Assembly: GCA_014360645.1 (NCBI GenBank)
Contig: JACIXD010000012.1
Location: forward strand, 1 to 64,000
Direction of reading: 5' to 3'
DNA from: Actinomycetota bacterium
GTDB lineage: Bacteria; Actinomycetota; Geothermincolia; Geothermincolales; RBG-13-55-18
DNA: 64,000 nucleotides
Part shown: one piece after another, positions 43,059-51,552 of the stretch
How the letters are laid out: each line of letters begins with the position of its first letter
How positions within the stretch are numbered: the first letter of the stretch is position 1
Program-made: the position numbers and the translations under genes
The notes under the pieces: model-generated
Databases searched by the model: none
The model's input: only the letters and a program-made list of their open reading frames with translations
Told to the model about the DNA's origin: nothing

Positions 43059-44702
43059 ATGTGGGTCAGGGATATCGCCAAGGACATCAAGGAACGCCGC
43101 ATATCGGGTATCATCTTCCAGCACGAAGCAGATCCAAAGCATAACCGTCCCGAGGACCTGGCGCGGGCCAAGGAGATGCTCGCCGAAGCGCTGGGCGAGG
43201 AGTGGGTGACCGACGACCCGGTGATCCTCATCGGTTATTCCCGCGACCAGGGCCCGCTGCCCGCGCAGTACCCGCACCTGGTGGTCATGCCCTCCTCCAC
43301 CGAGGAGGTGGCGGAGGTCTACCGCGTGGCCAACGAGTGCAAGGTGGACGTCATCCCCATGGGCACGGGCCTCACCACCATGGGCCTGCACATCCCCCTC
43401 TACGGGGGCATCATCATGGACCTCAGGCGCATGGACAAGATCCTCGAGGTGGATGGGGAGAACATGTACATGGTCATCCAGCCCGGGGTCAACTACCTCA
43501 TGGCCCAGATCGAGGCCCAGAAGGCGAAGTGCCGGGTGCTCAACCCCTCCACCGCCGCCACCGCGGGGGTGATCTCCAACCACGCCTTCTGTAACATCAA
43601 CACCCTGGCTTCCAAGTACGGGTTCGGCATCGACAACATCATCGACATGACCATGGTGCTGCCCGACGGGACCATCCTCAAGACCGGGCCTTCCGCTTAC
43701 GGCGCGGTGAAGGCGCACGTCCCCGGCCCGGGGCCGGACATGGCCTCGCTCTTCCGCTACGCCTTTGGGCAGTATGGGACGGTGACCGAGATGACCCTAC
43801 GCCTCTATCCGGAAGCGGAGCATATTTACCAGATTTTCCCAGCATACGAGAAGGACGACCTGGAGTGCGTCATCGACGTGCTCTACAAGGTGGCCAACGA
43901 GAACCTCACCCTGGAGCTGGCCCATATGCAGAACTCCTTTTTCGGCATCTTCGTGGGGGCGACCAACGCCATGGCCTCCTCCATCGCCGGGACCTTCCCG
44001 CGCAACAACCTCTTCACCATCTTCTCCGGCACTACCGAGGAGGAGGCGAAGCTCAAGGCGGAGATCATCCAGCGGGTGATCACGGAGATCGACCCGGAGT
44101 GGGAGTTCATGCCGGTAGATGCGGTGCAGGACCTGGTGGGTGAGCTGCGCAGCGTCAACCTCGACCGCTGGCAGAAGTACTTCAACGTCACCGTGCGCGT
44201 GATGCGGGTGCGGGGCTCCTTCCTCATCGGCGCCCTCATAGGCCACCTGGACAACTTCCTGGAGGCGGAGCGGCGCATGCGCGTGGAGACCACCAACCAG
44301 GCGGGCCATACCGACGATGCGCTTCCTCCCGATGACGCCTCCACTTACCTGCAGCCCTATCACATGGGCCGTTCCGCCTACATGGAATACGACCTCTATT
44401 CAAACCAGGGCGACAAGGACGACAACATGCGCATGTTCATGACCTACATGCGCGCCATGATGGCCGGCATACTGGGCGAGGGCCTGGTGCTGGCCTGCGG
44501 GGCCATCCCCCTCAACAAGGGCATGCCCGTGCCCCTGCCCGAGGGGATGCCCAGCCTCGATGACGTCCTGCCCCTGGTGATGCCCAACTCGGCGGCCTTC
44601 ACCGACGCCTACGTGGCCTTCAAGAAGGCGGTAGACCCCAACAACATCGCCGCCCGCAGGTGGGATTACGAGACGGGGCTCTGCAAGAAGATGTCGCTCT
44701 GA
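43059..44702 (+). CDS. FAD-binding oxidase (GlcD-like), intact FAD domain
   Basis: This 547-residue protein has a canonical type-4 FAD domain: PHLVVMPSSTEEVAEVYRVA, then VIPMGTGLTTMGLHIPLYGG, the FAD loop, and VIQPGVNYLMAQIE, IIDMTMVLPDGTIL and FGQYGTVTEMTLRL. The C-terminus, FKKAVDPNNIAARR, is the terminal motif of the family. It should oxidise a hydroxy-acid or alcohol-like substrate and pass electrons to the adjacent Fe-S protein. The acceptor and substrate are unknown. It is last in the operon starting at 40431. Confidence 0.9.
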   Translation: MWVRDIAKDIKERRISGIIFQHEADPKHNRPEDLARAKEMLAEALGEEWVTDDPVILIGYSRDQGPLPAQYPHLVVMPSSTEEVAEVYRVANECKVDVIPMGTGLTTMGLHIPLYGGIIMDLRRMDKILEVDGENMYMVIQPGVNYLMAQIEAQKAKCRVLNPSTAATAGVISNHAFCNINTLASKYGFGIDNIIDMTMVLPDGTILKTGPSAYGAVKAHVPGPGPDMASLFRYAFGQYGTVTEMTLRLYPEAEHIYQIFPAYEKDDLECVIDVLYKVANENLTLELAHMQNSFFGIFVGATNAMASSIAGTFPRNNLFTIFSGTTEEEAKLKAEIIQRVITEIDPEWEFMPVDAVQDLVGELRSVNLDRWQKYFNVTVRVMRVRGSFLIGALIGHLDNFLEAERRMRVETTNQAGHTDDALPPDDASTYLQPYHMGRSAYMEYDLYSNQGDKDDNMRMFMTYMRAMMAGILGEGLVLACGAIPLNKGMPVPLPEGMPSLDDVLPLVMPNSAAFTDAYVAFKKAVDPNNIAARRWDYETGLCKKMSL

Positions 44703-45101
44703 GCACGCGGCCGCCGGCGCGGGCGTGAAGCGGGGAGAAAGGCGCGGAACGTCCGGAGCGGCGGCAGCGGCGGTATGTCCGGACGGGCATGAGCCCGCAG
44801 ACCCGGCCAGGCGGCCGGGAACAGCAGGGAGGGGGTGATAGAGGAGGTAATGACCTCGGCCGGGAAACGGGGCGAGCGGAATGCAGCGGCGCGCGGACAC
44901 GTCGCTTGACGGGAACCCCATCCCGGCACAGCCGGAAAACGGCGATTCTGGGTTCAAAGCGCCGCCCGCCGGCAAGCGCGTCGGTGGGCGGCACCCCGGC
45001 CCGGCAGGAAAGCGGCGTGGGGAGTGTGGGGGCTCCGGAAGCTGTGGCATGAAGCGACGGTGATACAGAGGGAACCGGGAAGAGAAGGCGCGGGGGGTGT
45101 C
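44703..45101. other. 399-nt gap with no recognised gene
   Basis: GC-rich spacer between the GlcD-type operon and the next oxidoreductase. GAGGAGG at 44841-44847 is followed two bases later by an 18-codon frame, too close to the start for good translation. No terminator with a T-run was found. Confidence 0.45.
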
Positions 45102-46163
45102 ATGGCTGAGGTCACGGTAGTAGGGGCGGGGTTGGCCGGCCTGGTGGCGGCTATCAACTGCACGCGTAACGGACACCGTGTACGCGTGCTGGAGAGGTTT
45201 GAACATGTGGGGGGCGATCCCTATATACGGCCCGCGGTGGACGTCACCCCCATGGATCCCGAGCGGCTGGGGGACTTCATCGGAGTGGAGTTGGAGCCGC
45301 CTTATGTGACCCCCACGGGCGAGTTCGCCGTCTATGTTTACGGGAAGCGGCACTTGATCCCCGGAAGCAGGCTGTACCTGCATTCCGTGGAGAGAGGCTC
45401 GCGGTCCACCGCGATCGATATCTACCTTTACGAGAAGGCGCGCGAGCTGGGTGTGGAGTTCGAGATGGGGGTGGATCTTAACTCGCAGAAGGATTTCGCG
45501 GAGCTCCCCCCTAATACCATCGTGGCCACCGGCCTGGAGGTGGAGCCCTTCCTGGCCTTGAGACGCCCATACCAGGAGGTCTACGGTTTCATCGGAAAGA
45601 CGCGGCACGAGGGCCCGCCTCGGATCATGGGTTTCTTCGACCGCTACACCAGTTACTACAACTACTGCGCCAACGTCAACGGAGTGGCCTTCGCGCTGGC
45701 CTTCGACTCCAGGCCGGTGACGGGATCGCTGCGGGACGAGTGGGATTGGCAGTTGCGGGAATGGGAGGGCATGGAATTCGAGTCCTGGCTGCCCCACGAG
45801 GGAGTGGTGGCGACCAGGAAGATCACCTCTCCATGCCTCTTCGCGGGCAACAAGATCCTGGCCGGGACCCTGGCCGGGATGCAGGACCCCTTCTTCCTCT
45901 TCGGGGTGCAGAGCTCCCTGGTGTCGGGGAAGATAGCGGCCGTGGCGGTGGAGGACAGGGAGCGGGCCTGGAGGCTGTTCAAGAGCTTCACCTCCGCCTA
46001 TCGGTATTCCTGGCTCTACAAGCGCTTCTTCGATGCCCAGCCCCATCTTCTGCGCAACCTGGGGCTGAGGGCGGCATTCGGGTTGTACTTGGCACGTCCG
46101 GCGCTACTGCAGCCGGCGATAGACATCGCCCTGCGGTCGCTCCCCGGCTTCGGCCGCTATTAG
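45102..46163 (+). CDS. FAD-dependent oxidoreductase paralog (copy 2)
   Basis: This 353-residue protein starts at ATG 45102; the open frame upstream (45024) has no flavoprotein sequence. VTVVGAGLAGLVAAINCTRNG, LPPNTIVATGLEV and FAGNKILAGTLAGMQDPFF are the three family blocks. Compared with copy 1 it is diverged in the middle (YVYGKRHLIPGSRLYL). A 227-nt spacer separates it from copy 3, so it may have its own promoter, not visible to me. Confidence 0.87.
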   Translation: MAEVTVVGAGLAGLVAAINCTRNGHRVRVLERFEHVGGDPYIRPAVDVTPMDPERLGDFIGVELEPPYVTPTGEFAVYVYGKRHLIPGSRLYLHSVERGSRSTAIDIYLYEKARELGVEFEMGVDLNSQKDFAELPPNTIVATGLEVEPFLALRRPYQEVYGFIGKTRHEGPPRIMGFFDRYTSYYNYCANVNGVAFALAFDSRPVTGSLRDEWDWQLREWEGMEFESWLPHEGVVATRKITSPCLFAGNKILAGTLAGMQDPFFLFGVQSSLVSGKIAAVAVEDRERAWRLFKSFTSAYRYSWLYKRFFDAQPHLLRNLGLRAAFGLYLARPALLQPAIDIALRSLPGFGRY

Positions 46164-46390
46164 CCTCGCCTGAAGGGGCTCATATGGAGGGATGGATCTC
46201 GAAAGCAATCGCTCCGGACTCGGGGAGGCGCAACGGTGCCTATGCCCGGAAGGATGCGGCGCGAGCCGCGGGCTGACGCAGCGGTAGCCCTAAGCCCAGA
46301 CGGAGAGGAGACAGTGGGGCAGGCGAAGCGAGGCGGGACTCCGGCGCGGGAGCGCGAAGGTCGGGAAGAGGAAAGTCTTAGGGGGAGAGG

Positions 46391-47515
46391 ATGGCCGAGA
46401 AAAAGGTCTTCATCGTGGGAGCGGGGCTGGCCGGCCTGTGCGCGGCCATAACCGCGCGCAAGCTGGGGTACGAGGTCCACTGCGTGGACAAGTACAACCG
46501 GGTGGGGGGGATGCCGGGCGCACATCCCTTCGTGGACTCGACTCCTTTCGATACCGGGCTGATGTCGCGCTTCCTCGGCGTTCCCATCGGGGAGCCGCAG
46601 GTGCGGCCGTGCGAGAACTTCGATGTCTATGCCTTCGGGAAGCTGTGCAGGCTCAACCCCGCCTATTCCATGCTATGCAACGTGGAGCGGGGACCCCGCC
46701 GCACCGCCATCGACCGCTACCTGCACGACATCGCGGTGGAGATGGGGGTCACCTTCGAATGGGGAAACCCCGTACGGTCGCAGAAGGACCTGGCGCAGTT
46801 CCCGCCCAATACCATCGTGGCCACGGGCCCGTACCGGGAGTCCTTCGATGCCCTGGGCATCCCGCACGAGACCGCCTACGGTTACGTGCTGAGCTCCAGG
46901 TACCGACCCCGCGGGGCGCCCTCGGACGCCTCGCGCGTGGCCATATACTTCGACCACTACACCAAGGATTACTGCTACCTGCCCTCCTCCAACGGGATCG
47001 TGGCGGGGCTCTTCTTCGCCCGCCGCCCGGTGGGCAAGAAACACCGCGACGTCTGGGAGAGGCAGTTGCTGGAGACGGAGGGGGTGGAGTTCAAGACCTG
47101 GCACGAGGAGAGGGGTTACTTCGCCTCGCGTTATCCGGGCCAGCCGCGCCTTTTCGCCGGCAACAAGATCCTCGCCGGCACCCTGGCGGGCGCCCAGGAT
47201 CCGGGGACCTACTTCGGCTGCCACGGGGCCATGGTCTCGGGTAAGATCGCCGCCATAGCCCTGGAGGACAAGGCCACCGCCCAGGAGATGTTCGACCTCT
47301 GCAACAGGAGCTTCAACCGCATGTGGTTCCTGCGGCGCGTGGCCATCAACTATGCCCCGGAGGCGACCCGCGGCGTGGCCCTCACCACCGCCATCGGGGC
47401 GGTGGCGCGGTCGGACCTGCTGGGGAGGATGCAGGGGCTGAGCCTGAGGCGCATGATACCCGGTTTCCTCTTGCTGGAGAGGATGGATAGATATGCCAGG
47501 TACATAGACATCTAG
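46391..47515 (+). CDS. FAD-dependent oxidoreductase paralog (copy 3)
   Basis: This 374-residue protein starts at ATG 46391 after GGGGGAGAGG. It has VFIVGAGLAGLCAAITARKLG, FPPNTIVATGPYR and FAGNKILAGTLAGAQDPGTYFG. The nucleotide-binding and C-terminal blocks are almost those of copy 2, and residues ~70-130 (LCRLNPAYSMLCNVERGPRR) define a variable substrate side. It lies 9 nt before copy 4, in one transcription unit. Confidence 0.87.
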   Translation: MAEKKVFIVGAGLAGLCAAITARKLGYEVHCVDKYNRVGGMPGAHPFVDSTPFDTGLMSRFLGVPIGEPQVRPCENFDVYAFGKLCRLNPAYSMLCNVERGPRRTAIDRYLHDIAVEMGVTFEWGNPVRSQKDLAQFPPNTIVATGPYRESFDALGIPHETAYGYVLSSRYRPRGAPSDASRVAIYFDHYTKDYCYLPSSNGIVAGLFFARRPVGKKHRDVWERQLLETEGVEFKTWHEERGYFASRYPGQPRLFAGNKILAGTLAGAQDPGTYFGCHGAMVSGKIAAIALEDKATAQEMFDLCNRSFNRMWFLRRVAINYAPEATRGVALTTAIGAVARSDLLGRMQGLSLRRMIPGFLLLERMDRYARYIDI

Positions 47516-47524
47516 GAGGAAGCG

Positions 47525-48622
47525 ATGGGAAAGAAGGAGGGTCCGGTTTATATCGTGGGCGCCGGGCTTGCGGGGCTCGTGGCCGCGATAAACCTCGCAC
47601 GCGAGGGCCGGGAGGTGACCGTGCTCGAGAAGGGGAAGCGGGTGGGAGGTCTCGCCATCTACAACCCCTCGCCGCACGGCACCCCCATGGACGCCGCGGC
47701 CATGTCGCGCTATACCGGCATCGACCTCGAACCGGCCATGGTGCGCATGACCGAGGGGATGCTGGTGGTGTGGGGCAAGCGTTTCAAGCTGAAGTTCCCT
47801 CCCAACGTGCAGTCCTGGATGATAGAGCGGGGGCCTAGGAAGTCCTCCATGGACCATTATCTGTACCGCATCGCCACCGAGCACGGGGTGAAGTTCGAGT
47901 TCGATCAGGCGGTGGTCACCGACCGGCAGGTGAGCGAGCTTCCCCGCGGGAGCATCATGGCCACCGGCCTGCACGGCGACGGTTTTGAGGCGGCGGGGGT
48001 GCCCTATCAGCCCCTCTACGGGTATTTCGCCAAGTGCCGCGTGCCCTGGCAGGAGGCGCGGGTGTCCTTTTATTTCGACGACTACACCCCCGACTACGCC
48101 TTCACCTGCTCCGTGAACGGCATCGCCTTCGCCCTCATCTTCAACCGCCACCGTCCCGTGGCGAGATGGGAGATGGAGAAGTTCGCCGAGCAGGCCACCC
48201 TGGAGGACGGGTACCCCTTCAAGGAGTTCCTGCCCCTGGGAGGGGGGGCGAAGGGAGGGGCAGCTGCGGCCCCCACGCGGCATCTCTCCAATCCCAGGCT
48301 TTTCCATGGCGACCTCATCCTCGCCGGCACCTTGGCGGGGGTGATGGACCCCCTGCTCTTCTTCGGCATGCACGGGGCCTTCGCGTCAGGGAAGGTCGCC
48401 GCGCGCGCCTTGAGCGACCCCGCCGGAGCCTACGACGAGTTCCGCCGCCTCAACTGGACCTTTTATCCGCTGCTGGTGGCCAAGCGCATAATCGACCGCA
48501 GCCCCAGAGACCTGGTGCTCAAGTACCCCATGCAGGCGGCGCTGCCCTTCATGCCCCTGTTTCACCGCTTCTTCCTGCGCTATGCCTTCATGGTCAACGT
48601 GACCGGCTACGGACGCATCTGA
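47525..48622 (+). CDS. FAD-dependent oxidoreductase paralog (copy 4)
   Basis: This 365-residue protein is the most divergent copy: VYIVGAGLAGLVAAINLAREG at the start, LPRGSIMATGLHG replacing LPPNTIVATG, and HGDLILAGTLAGVMDPLLFFG at the C-terminal FAD site. It has a glycine/alanine-rich insert (GGGAKGGAAAAP, about 240-252). ATG 47525 follows AGGAGGAAGCG. It is the last of three tandem copies before the repeat-flanked oxidoreductase. Confidence 0.85.
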   Translation: MGKKEGPVYIVGAGLAGLVAAINLAREGREVTVLEKGKRVGGLAIYNPSPHGTPMDAAAMSRYTGIDLEPAMVRMTEGMLVVWGKRFKLKFPPNVQSWMIERGPRKSSMDHYLYRIATEHGVKFEFDQAVVTDRQVSELPRGSIMATGLHGDGFEAAGVPYQPLYGYFAKCRVPWQEARVSFYFDDYTPDYAFTCSVNGIAFALIFNRHRPVARWEMEKFAEQATLEDGYPFKEFLPLGGGAKGGAAAAPTRHLSNPRLFHGDLILAGTLAGVMDPLLFFGMHGAFASGKVAARALSDPAGAYDEFRRLNWTFYPLLVAKRIIDRSPRDLVLKYPMQAALPFMPLFHRFFLRYAFMVNVTGYGRI

Positions 48623-48714
48623 CCACGAAGATCCCGAAGACCTATACCGATTGGGCGGCGGCTTATAAGGTATGCAGACAATGTTTTTAAGGACGGCGAG
48701 AACGGAAAGGAGAA

Positions 48715-48739
48715 TGTCCCATGTCCGGGGCTGACCCCA
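48715..48739 (-). repeat. Dispersed 25-nt repeat, copy C
   Basis: An inverted copy spanning the start of the 48721 gene: it supplies the ATG and the codons for MSGADP, while the ribosome site AAAGGAG (48705-48711) lies just outside it. It is identical to the other copies. Confidence 0.95.
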
Positions 48740-50109
48740 TAGTCGTCATCGGGGCGGGGCCGGCAGGACTCGCGGCCACCTACGAGCTCCGCAAGAAGGG
48801 CGTGGATGTCATCTGCCTGGAGGAGAAGGACGTGGCGGGAGGACGCGCCCGGGGCTACAACAAGGAGGGCTACCAGTTCGACCTCGGCGCGCAGTTCTCC
48901 GCCGACCTCTGCACCACCACTTTCCGGCTCTGCGAGGAGCTGGGGATGAAAGACGCCATCCAGGATTTCAATTTCATGGGGGCGATGTGGCGGAACGGAA
49001 AACTCTATCCCATACCCGCCACCATCAATCCCCGGGAGGCGCTGAAGCACTGGCGCGAGATCGTGAGGTTCCGCGGTCTTCCCTGGAGGGGATACCCCCA
49101 GATGGCCAGGGCGGCCTTCCACATGCTCAGGCGCCGCCGCGACTTCGACTTCGAGACCATGGACCCCGAGCCGGTGCTCGACCTCTCGGACATCAGCATC
49201 GAGGAATACGCCCTGCGCTATGGCGGACAGGTAGCCTTGGACTACGTCTTCCAGCCGCTGACCGCGTCCCTGACCCTGGGCGAACCCGACCAGGTGGGGG
49301 CGGCCCATATCCTGGGCCTGCTCATGGGACTCATGCCCGGCCTCAAGTTCTTGAAACGGGGCATCGGTTCCCTGCCCGCCGCCCTCTACGAGGAGTGCAA
49401 GGACTCCATACGGCTCTCCACCCCCGTGAACCGGGTGGTGCTGGAGGGCTCGAAGGTGAAGGGGGTGGAGACCCCGGAGGGATTCATGGACGCCGACGCG
49501 GTCATCTGCACCACCACCGCCACCACCGCCCTGCGGCTCATCCCCGACCTGCCGGACACTCTCCGCAAGCCCCTGGAGACGGTGACCTACAGCTCCTGCA
49601 TCCACTTCATCTTCGCCCTCAAGGAAAGACTCCTTCCCGAGGGGTGGTACGCGGTCACCTTCTCCCGCAACGAGGGCTCCATCCAGCCCGGTTTCGCCGA
49701 CGCCGGCGGCAAGTCACCCTACTTTGCGCCCCCCGGCGCGGGCCTGGTGCACTGCCTGACCTGGGGCAGGCGGGCGAAAGAACTCAACGAGCTGCCCCTT
49801 GAGGAGTTGAAGCGCATGATGATCAAGGACCTGCAGATGATCGTGCCCACCATGCCGGACGAGCCCTACATGACCGTGGCGGTGCGCTGGGATGAGGCCA
49901 TATGCCTCGACCCTCCTGGCCAGGCGCGGGCCATCCACCACATGCGCAAGAACAACTACCGGGACGTGGAAGGGCTGTACTTGGCCGGGGAGTACATGTA
50001 CCTCATCTCCTGCGTTGAGGGGGCGCTGCGCAGCGGCGTAGAGGCGGCCGCCGAGGTCTGGGGTCAGCCCCGGACATGGGACAAAATGGCGTTCCGGGAG
50101 AACGGCTGA
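48721..50109 (+). CDS. FAD-dependent amine-oxidase/desaturase-like oxidoreductase, ends supplied by dispersed repeats
   Basis: In this 462-residue protein IVVIGAGPAGLAATYELRKKG is the FAD motif, GGRARGYNKEGYQFDLGAQF the protoporphyrinogen-oxidase/amine-oxidase signature, and YLAGEYMYLISCVEGALRSG the C-terminal FAD site. The first six codons derive from repeat copy C. The last residues WGQPRTWDKMAFRENG come from copy D, after the natural end near AAAEV. It differs from the four paralogs before it and resembles the CrtI-like protein at 37462 in type, but the substrate is unknown. Confidence 0.87.
   Translation: MSGADPIVVIGAGPAGLAATYELRKKGVDVICLEEKDVAGGRARGYNKEGYQFDLGAQFSADLCTTTFRLCEELGMKDAIQDFNFMGAMWRNGKLYPIPATINPREALKHWREIVRFRGLPWRGYPQMARAAFHMLRRRRDFDFETMDPEPVLDLSDISIEEYALRYGGQVALDYVFQPLTASLTLGEPDQVGAAHILGLLMGLMPGLKFLKRGIGSLPAALYEECKDSIRLSTPVNRVVLEGSKVKGVETPEGFMDADAVICTTTATTALRLIPDLPDTLRKPLETVTYSSCIHFIFALKERLLPEGWYAVTFSRNEGSIQPGFADAGGKSPYFAPPGAGLVHCLTWGRRAKELNELPLEELKRMMIKDLQMIVPTMPDEPYMTVAVRWDEAICLDPPGQARAIHHMRKNNYRDVEGLYLAGEYMYLISCVEGALRSGVEAAAEVWGQPRTWDKMAFRENG
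50059..50083 (+). repeat. Dispersed 25-nt repeat, copy D
   Basis: Plus-oriented copy inside the 3' end of the 48721 gene, encoding WGQPRTWDK. With copy C it brackets the gene in inverted orientation; with copy E it bounds a 439-nt unit. Confidence 0.95.
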
Positions 50110-50214
50110 CCCAAAGTACGCTCGGCTGTCCTCACGAAGATGTTGGCGCAGATGGTTGCCTGAGCTTGAAGCGCCCGATTAAGAGGAAGAGTTCGGGAGA
50201 CCGCTGATTCAGGT

Positions 50215-50352
50215 AAAGCGGCGCCTGAAGAGCTTGCAATAGATCCACGGTGCTACCGAAGCCCGCTCTTCCAGCAAACCCACTCTTCCAGCAAACCCAT
50301 CCCTGGGCGGAAAGCGGCGCCTGAAGAGCTTGCAGTAGATCCACGCTGCTAC
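50215..50352 (+). repeat. 42-nt direct repeat, two copies
   Basis: 50215-50256 and 50311-50352 match at 40 of 42 positions, with a period of 96 nt. A shorter repeat, CTCTTCCAGCAAACCCA, occurs twice between them (near 50265 and 50283). They lie within the 50059-50497 unit, paralleling the direct repeats in the A-B unit. Confidence 0.9.
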
Positions 50353-50472
50353 ACCGGGGGTCCGGCTCGTCTCTAGGGAGGGCAGAAGGACGCAAGCGCG
50401 CTGGACAATCGAAATCCTGGTTAGAGGATGTTCATGGGAATGTTTCAGAGGATGGAAAAATGGAGATCAGAA

Positions 50473-50497
50473 TGTCCCATGTCCGGGGCTGACCCCA
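50473..50497 (-). repeat. Dispersed 25-nt repeat, copy E
   Basis: Inverted copy 62 nt upstream of the DUF362 start, followed by ATGAT like copy B. It closes the unit opened by copy D. Confidence 0.95.
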
Positions 50498-50559
50498 TGA
50501 TGGTGGTCAGGGTTGCCGTGGCGGGCGGGTGAGATAATGTTCCCTGAGGAGGTAAAGAA

Positions 50560-51552
50560 TTGCGGGAACTGGAGCGGAGGAGGTTTCTCGGCCAGGCCGG
50601 CAGGGTGGCGGCGGGGCTGGGCGCGCTGTACCTGGCCACAGCCATACCGGGATGCGGCGGCAATAGCGACACCTGCCCGGTGGAAGTGGGGCCGCAGGCC
50701 GCGCCTGACGAGATCCCTACGCCGCCAGGACCGAAAGAGATACCTTCCGGTCTGGTGGTGGTGAAGGGATCTGACTCCGCGGCCATGCTGCGCAGGGGCC
50801 TGGAGGCCTGGGGAGGGCTCGGGGCCCTGGGCGTCGCGGGCAGGAAGGTGCTCATCAAGGTGAACGCCGCCTTCGCGCGGCCGCCGCAGGACGCCACCAC
50901 CACCCATCCCGAGCTGGTGGCCGAGGCGGTGCGCTTGTTCCTGGCGGCGGGGGCCTCCGGGGTGACCGTCTTCGACCATATCCTGCAGGACCTGGTGGAC
51001 CAGACGCTGGAGAGGAACGGCATCGGTCCGGCGGCGAAGGCGGCGGGCGCCGAGCTGGCGTTCCACGCGGTGAAGAAGCCGGGGCCTTCACGCACGGTCG
51101 CGATACCCGGCGCCACCGCCCTGCCCTCGACGGGCATCCTGGAGGAGATCTTCCAGGCCGATATCATCGTGAGCATGCCCAAGGCGAAGCACCACAGCGG
51201 CGCCGGCCTGTCCATGGCCATGAAGAACTTCATCGGCATCACCCGGGATATGGGGAATTTCCACCACATCGACCTGCACCGGGCCATCGCGGAGATCTAC
51301 ACCGTGGTCAGGCCGGCACTGGTGATCACCGATGCAACCACCATCCTCCTGGACCACGGCCCCGGCGGACCCGGCACGGTGGCCGCGCCGGGAAAGGTGA
51401 TCATCGGCACCGACCCCGTGGCCGTCGATTCCTACACCTGCGGGCTTTTCGGCGTGGCTCCATCCAGCATCAGGTACATAACCCTCGGCGAGCAACTGGG
51501 GGTGGGGACGAGCGACTTCGCATCCCTGGGCGTGAGGGAGGTGGATGCATGA
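50560..51552 (+). CDS. Tat-exported DUF362 domain protein
   Basis: This 330-residue protein starts at TTG 50560, with GAGGAGG 8 nt upstream. The N-terminus has a twin-arginine signal (RRRFLGQAG, residues 6-14), a hydrophobic stretch and a possible lipobox ending at Cys32 (IPGC). The DUF362 core follows: KVLIKVNAAFARPP, SMPKAKHHSGAGLSMAMKNFIG, and HRAIAEIYTVVRPALVITDAT. DUF362 proteins often accompany ferredoxins. It overlaps the NapH-like gene by 4 nt. Confidence 0.9.
   Translation: MRELERRRFLGQAGRVAAGLGALYLATAIPGCGGNSDTCPVEVGPQAAPDEIPTPPGPKEIPSGLVVVKGSDSAAMLRRGLEAWGGLGALGVAGRKVLIKVNAAFARPPQDATTTHPELVAEAVRLFLAAGASGVTVFDHILQDLVDQTLERNGIGPAAKAAGAELAFHAVKKPGPSRTVAIPGATALPSTGILEEIFQADIIVSMPKAKHHSGAGLSMAMKNFIGITRDMGNFHHIDLHRAIAEIYTVVRPALVITDATTILLDHGPGGPGTVAAPGKVIIGTDPVAVDSYTCGLFGVAPSSIRYITLGEQLGVGTSDFASLGVREVDA

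Noticed and set aside
41202-43718. 838-codon minus-strand ORF, and similar long antisense ORFs (e.g. plus strand 26223-28310, minus strand 35036-36835)
   Set aside because: They lie opposite strongly supported genes in high-GC DNA, where long antisense frames are expected; the composition is His/Gly/Leu/Val-rich and not protein-like.
44850-44906. 18-codon ORF behind a GAGGAGG in the gap before 45102
   Set aside because: The ribosome site is only two bases from the ATG, and the peptide has no recognisable property.
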